From contig NZ_JAOQJC010000057.1 of NCBI RefSeq assembly GCF_025567625.1, positions 1 through 42,814 of the forward strand: a stretch of 42,814 nucleotides of DNA, read 5' to 3'. The position numbers were made by a program, and so were the translations under genes. Shown here piece by piece: positions 42,530 through 42,814 of the stretch; the stretch's first letter is position 1; each line of letters starts with the position of its first letter. The notes below the pieces were generated by a model, which did no database searches, had not been told where the DNA came from, and was given only the letters and a program-made list of their open reading frames with translations. This stretch comes from Paenibacillus sp. J5C2022. GTDB taxonomy: Bacteria; Bacillota; Bacilli; Paenibacillales; Paenibacillaceae.

Positions 42530-42814
42530 TTTGGTTGGTGCGCCTTTTCGTACGAACTGCACCTGTCACTCCCATCGTTGGCCTTTTTGTATGTTTTTTC
42601 ATACAAACCGCACCTGGTTCCTCCCATCGTTGGCCATTTTGTATGTTTTTTCGTACAAATCGCACCTGGTCCCTCCCATTGTTGGCCTTTTTGTATGTTT
42701 TTTCGTACAAACCGCACCTGTCACTCCCATCGTTGGCCTTTTTGTATGTTTTTTCATACAAACCGCACCTGGTTCCTCCCATCGTTGGCCATTTTGTATG
42801 TTTTTTCGTACAAA
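42530..42814. repeat. 51/52-base tandem repeat array with internal hairpins
   Basis: The anchor GCACCTG recurs at about 42559, 42610, 42662, 42714 and 42765, alternating 51 and 52 bases. Each unit contains TTTGTATG, six T residues and CATACAAA or CGTACAAA, which forms an 8-base-pair hairpin. Two unit variants alternate (TCACTCCCATCG and GTTCCTCCCATCG), so a higher-order repeat of about 103-104 bases is present. The array continues past the window. ORFs across it are by-products. Confidence 0.92.

Noticed and set aside
42385..42782. Two overlapping minus-strand ORFs rich in YEKTYKKAN-like sequence
   Set aside because: They are translations of the 51/52-base repeat; frames rotate through the units and there is no start signal.

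Overview
The window looks like part of a Paenibacillus-type chromosome (Paenibacillaceae, Firmicutes). The reasons are: strong AGGAGG-type ribosome binding sites, TTG and GTG starts, sigma-A promoters with 16-18 base spacers, a caa3 cytochrome oxidase operon, a YhcN/YlaJ spore lipoprotein, a CsoR-type copper operator, an LplA/LplB-type sugar transporter without its own ATPase, and cre/ROK sugar control. No rRNA, tRNA, CRISPR array or complete insertion sequence was found.

Layout. 1-880: a possible structured RNA and gene start at the left edge, then a 113-base tandem repeat array. 880-27281: a large carbohydrate locus. On the minus strand it has a PfkB/HldE-like sugar kinase, a GH38 alpha-mannosidase, a GmhA-like SIS isomerase and a ROK repressor, then (beyond repeats and an orphan LarC C-terminal-domain gene on the plus strand) an operon of a tandemly duplicated deoxyhypusine-synthase-like protein, a mutarotase-like protein and a HAD phosphatase. 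Plus-strand genes follow: a ROK sugar kinase, a two-permease/one-lipoprotein ABC importer and a GH32 enzyme. A second GH38 (minus) is divergent from a plus-strand operon: seven-bladed propeller/helical fusion, histidine phosphatase, DapA-family aldolase and MocA-family dehydrogenase.

The sugar locus looks like one regulon. An AT-rich motif close to TTATTSATTAA recurs near five to seven transcription starts, including both divergent promoters near 22 kb. The local ROK repressor is the obvious candidate to bind it, and a perfect cre box adds catabolite control to the transporter. Inferred flow: imported oligosaccharides are trimmed in the cytoplasm by GH38 and GH32 enzymes, then phosphorylated, isomerised, dephosphorylated or oxidised by the kinase/SIS/HAD/aldolase/dehydrogenase set. 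The substrate cannot be read from sequence.

27442-32852: ctaC-ctaD-ctaE-ctaF-ctaG and a DUF420 gene (caa3 oxidase and assembly). 33228-38651: YhcN/YlaJ lipoprotein, DUF421 membrane protein, copZ with two CsoR-type boxes, a glycerophosphodiesterase-MFS pair and a YitT-family protein. 38800-42320: a heterodimeric ABC exporter pair. 42321-42814: a promoter, a terminator for a gene outside the window, and a 51/52-base repeat array that runs off the right edge.

The intergenic gaps hold at least six unrelated tandem repeat families. These keep ORFs open in several frames and give false genes. The most interesting unexplained items are the duplicated deoxyhypusine-synthase-like protein, the heptose-pathway-like kinase/isomerase/phosphatase set in a Gram-positive glycan locus, the propeller/helical fusion, the stand-alone LarC domain and the structured left edge.
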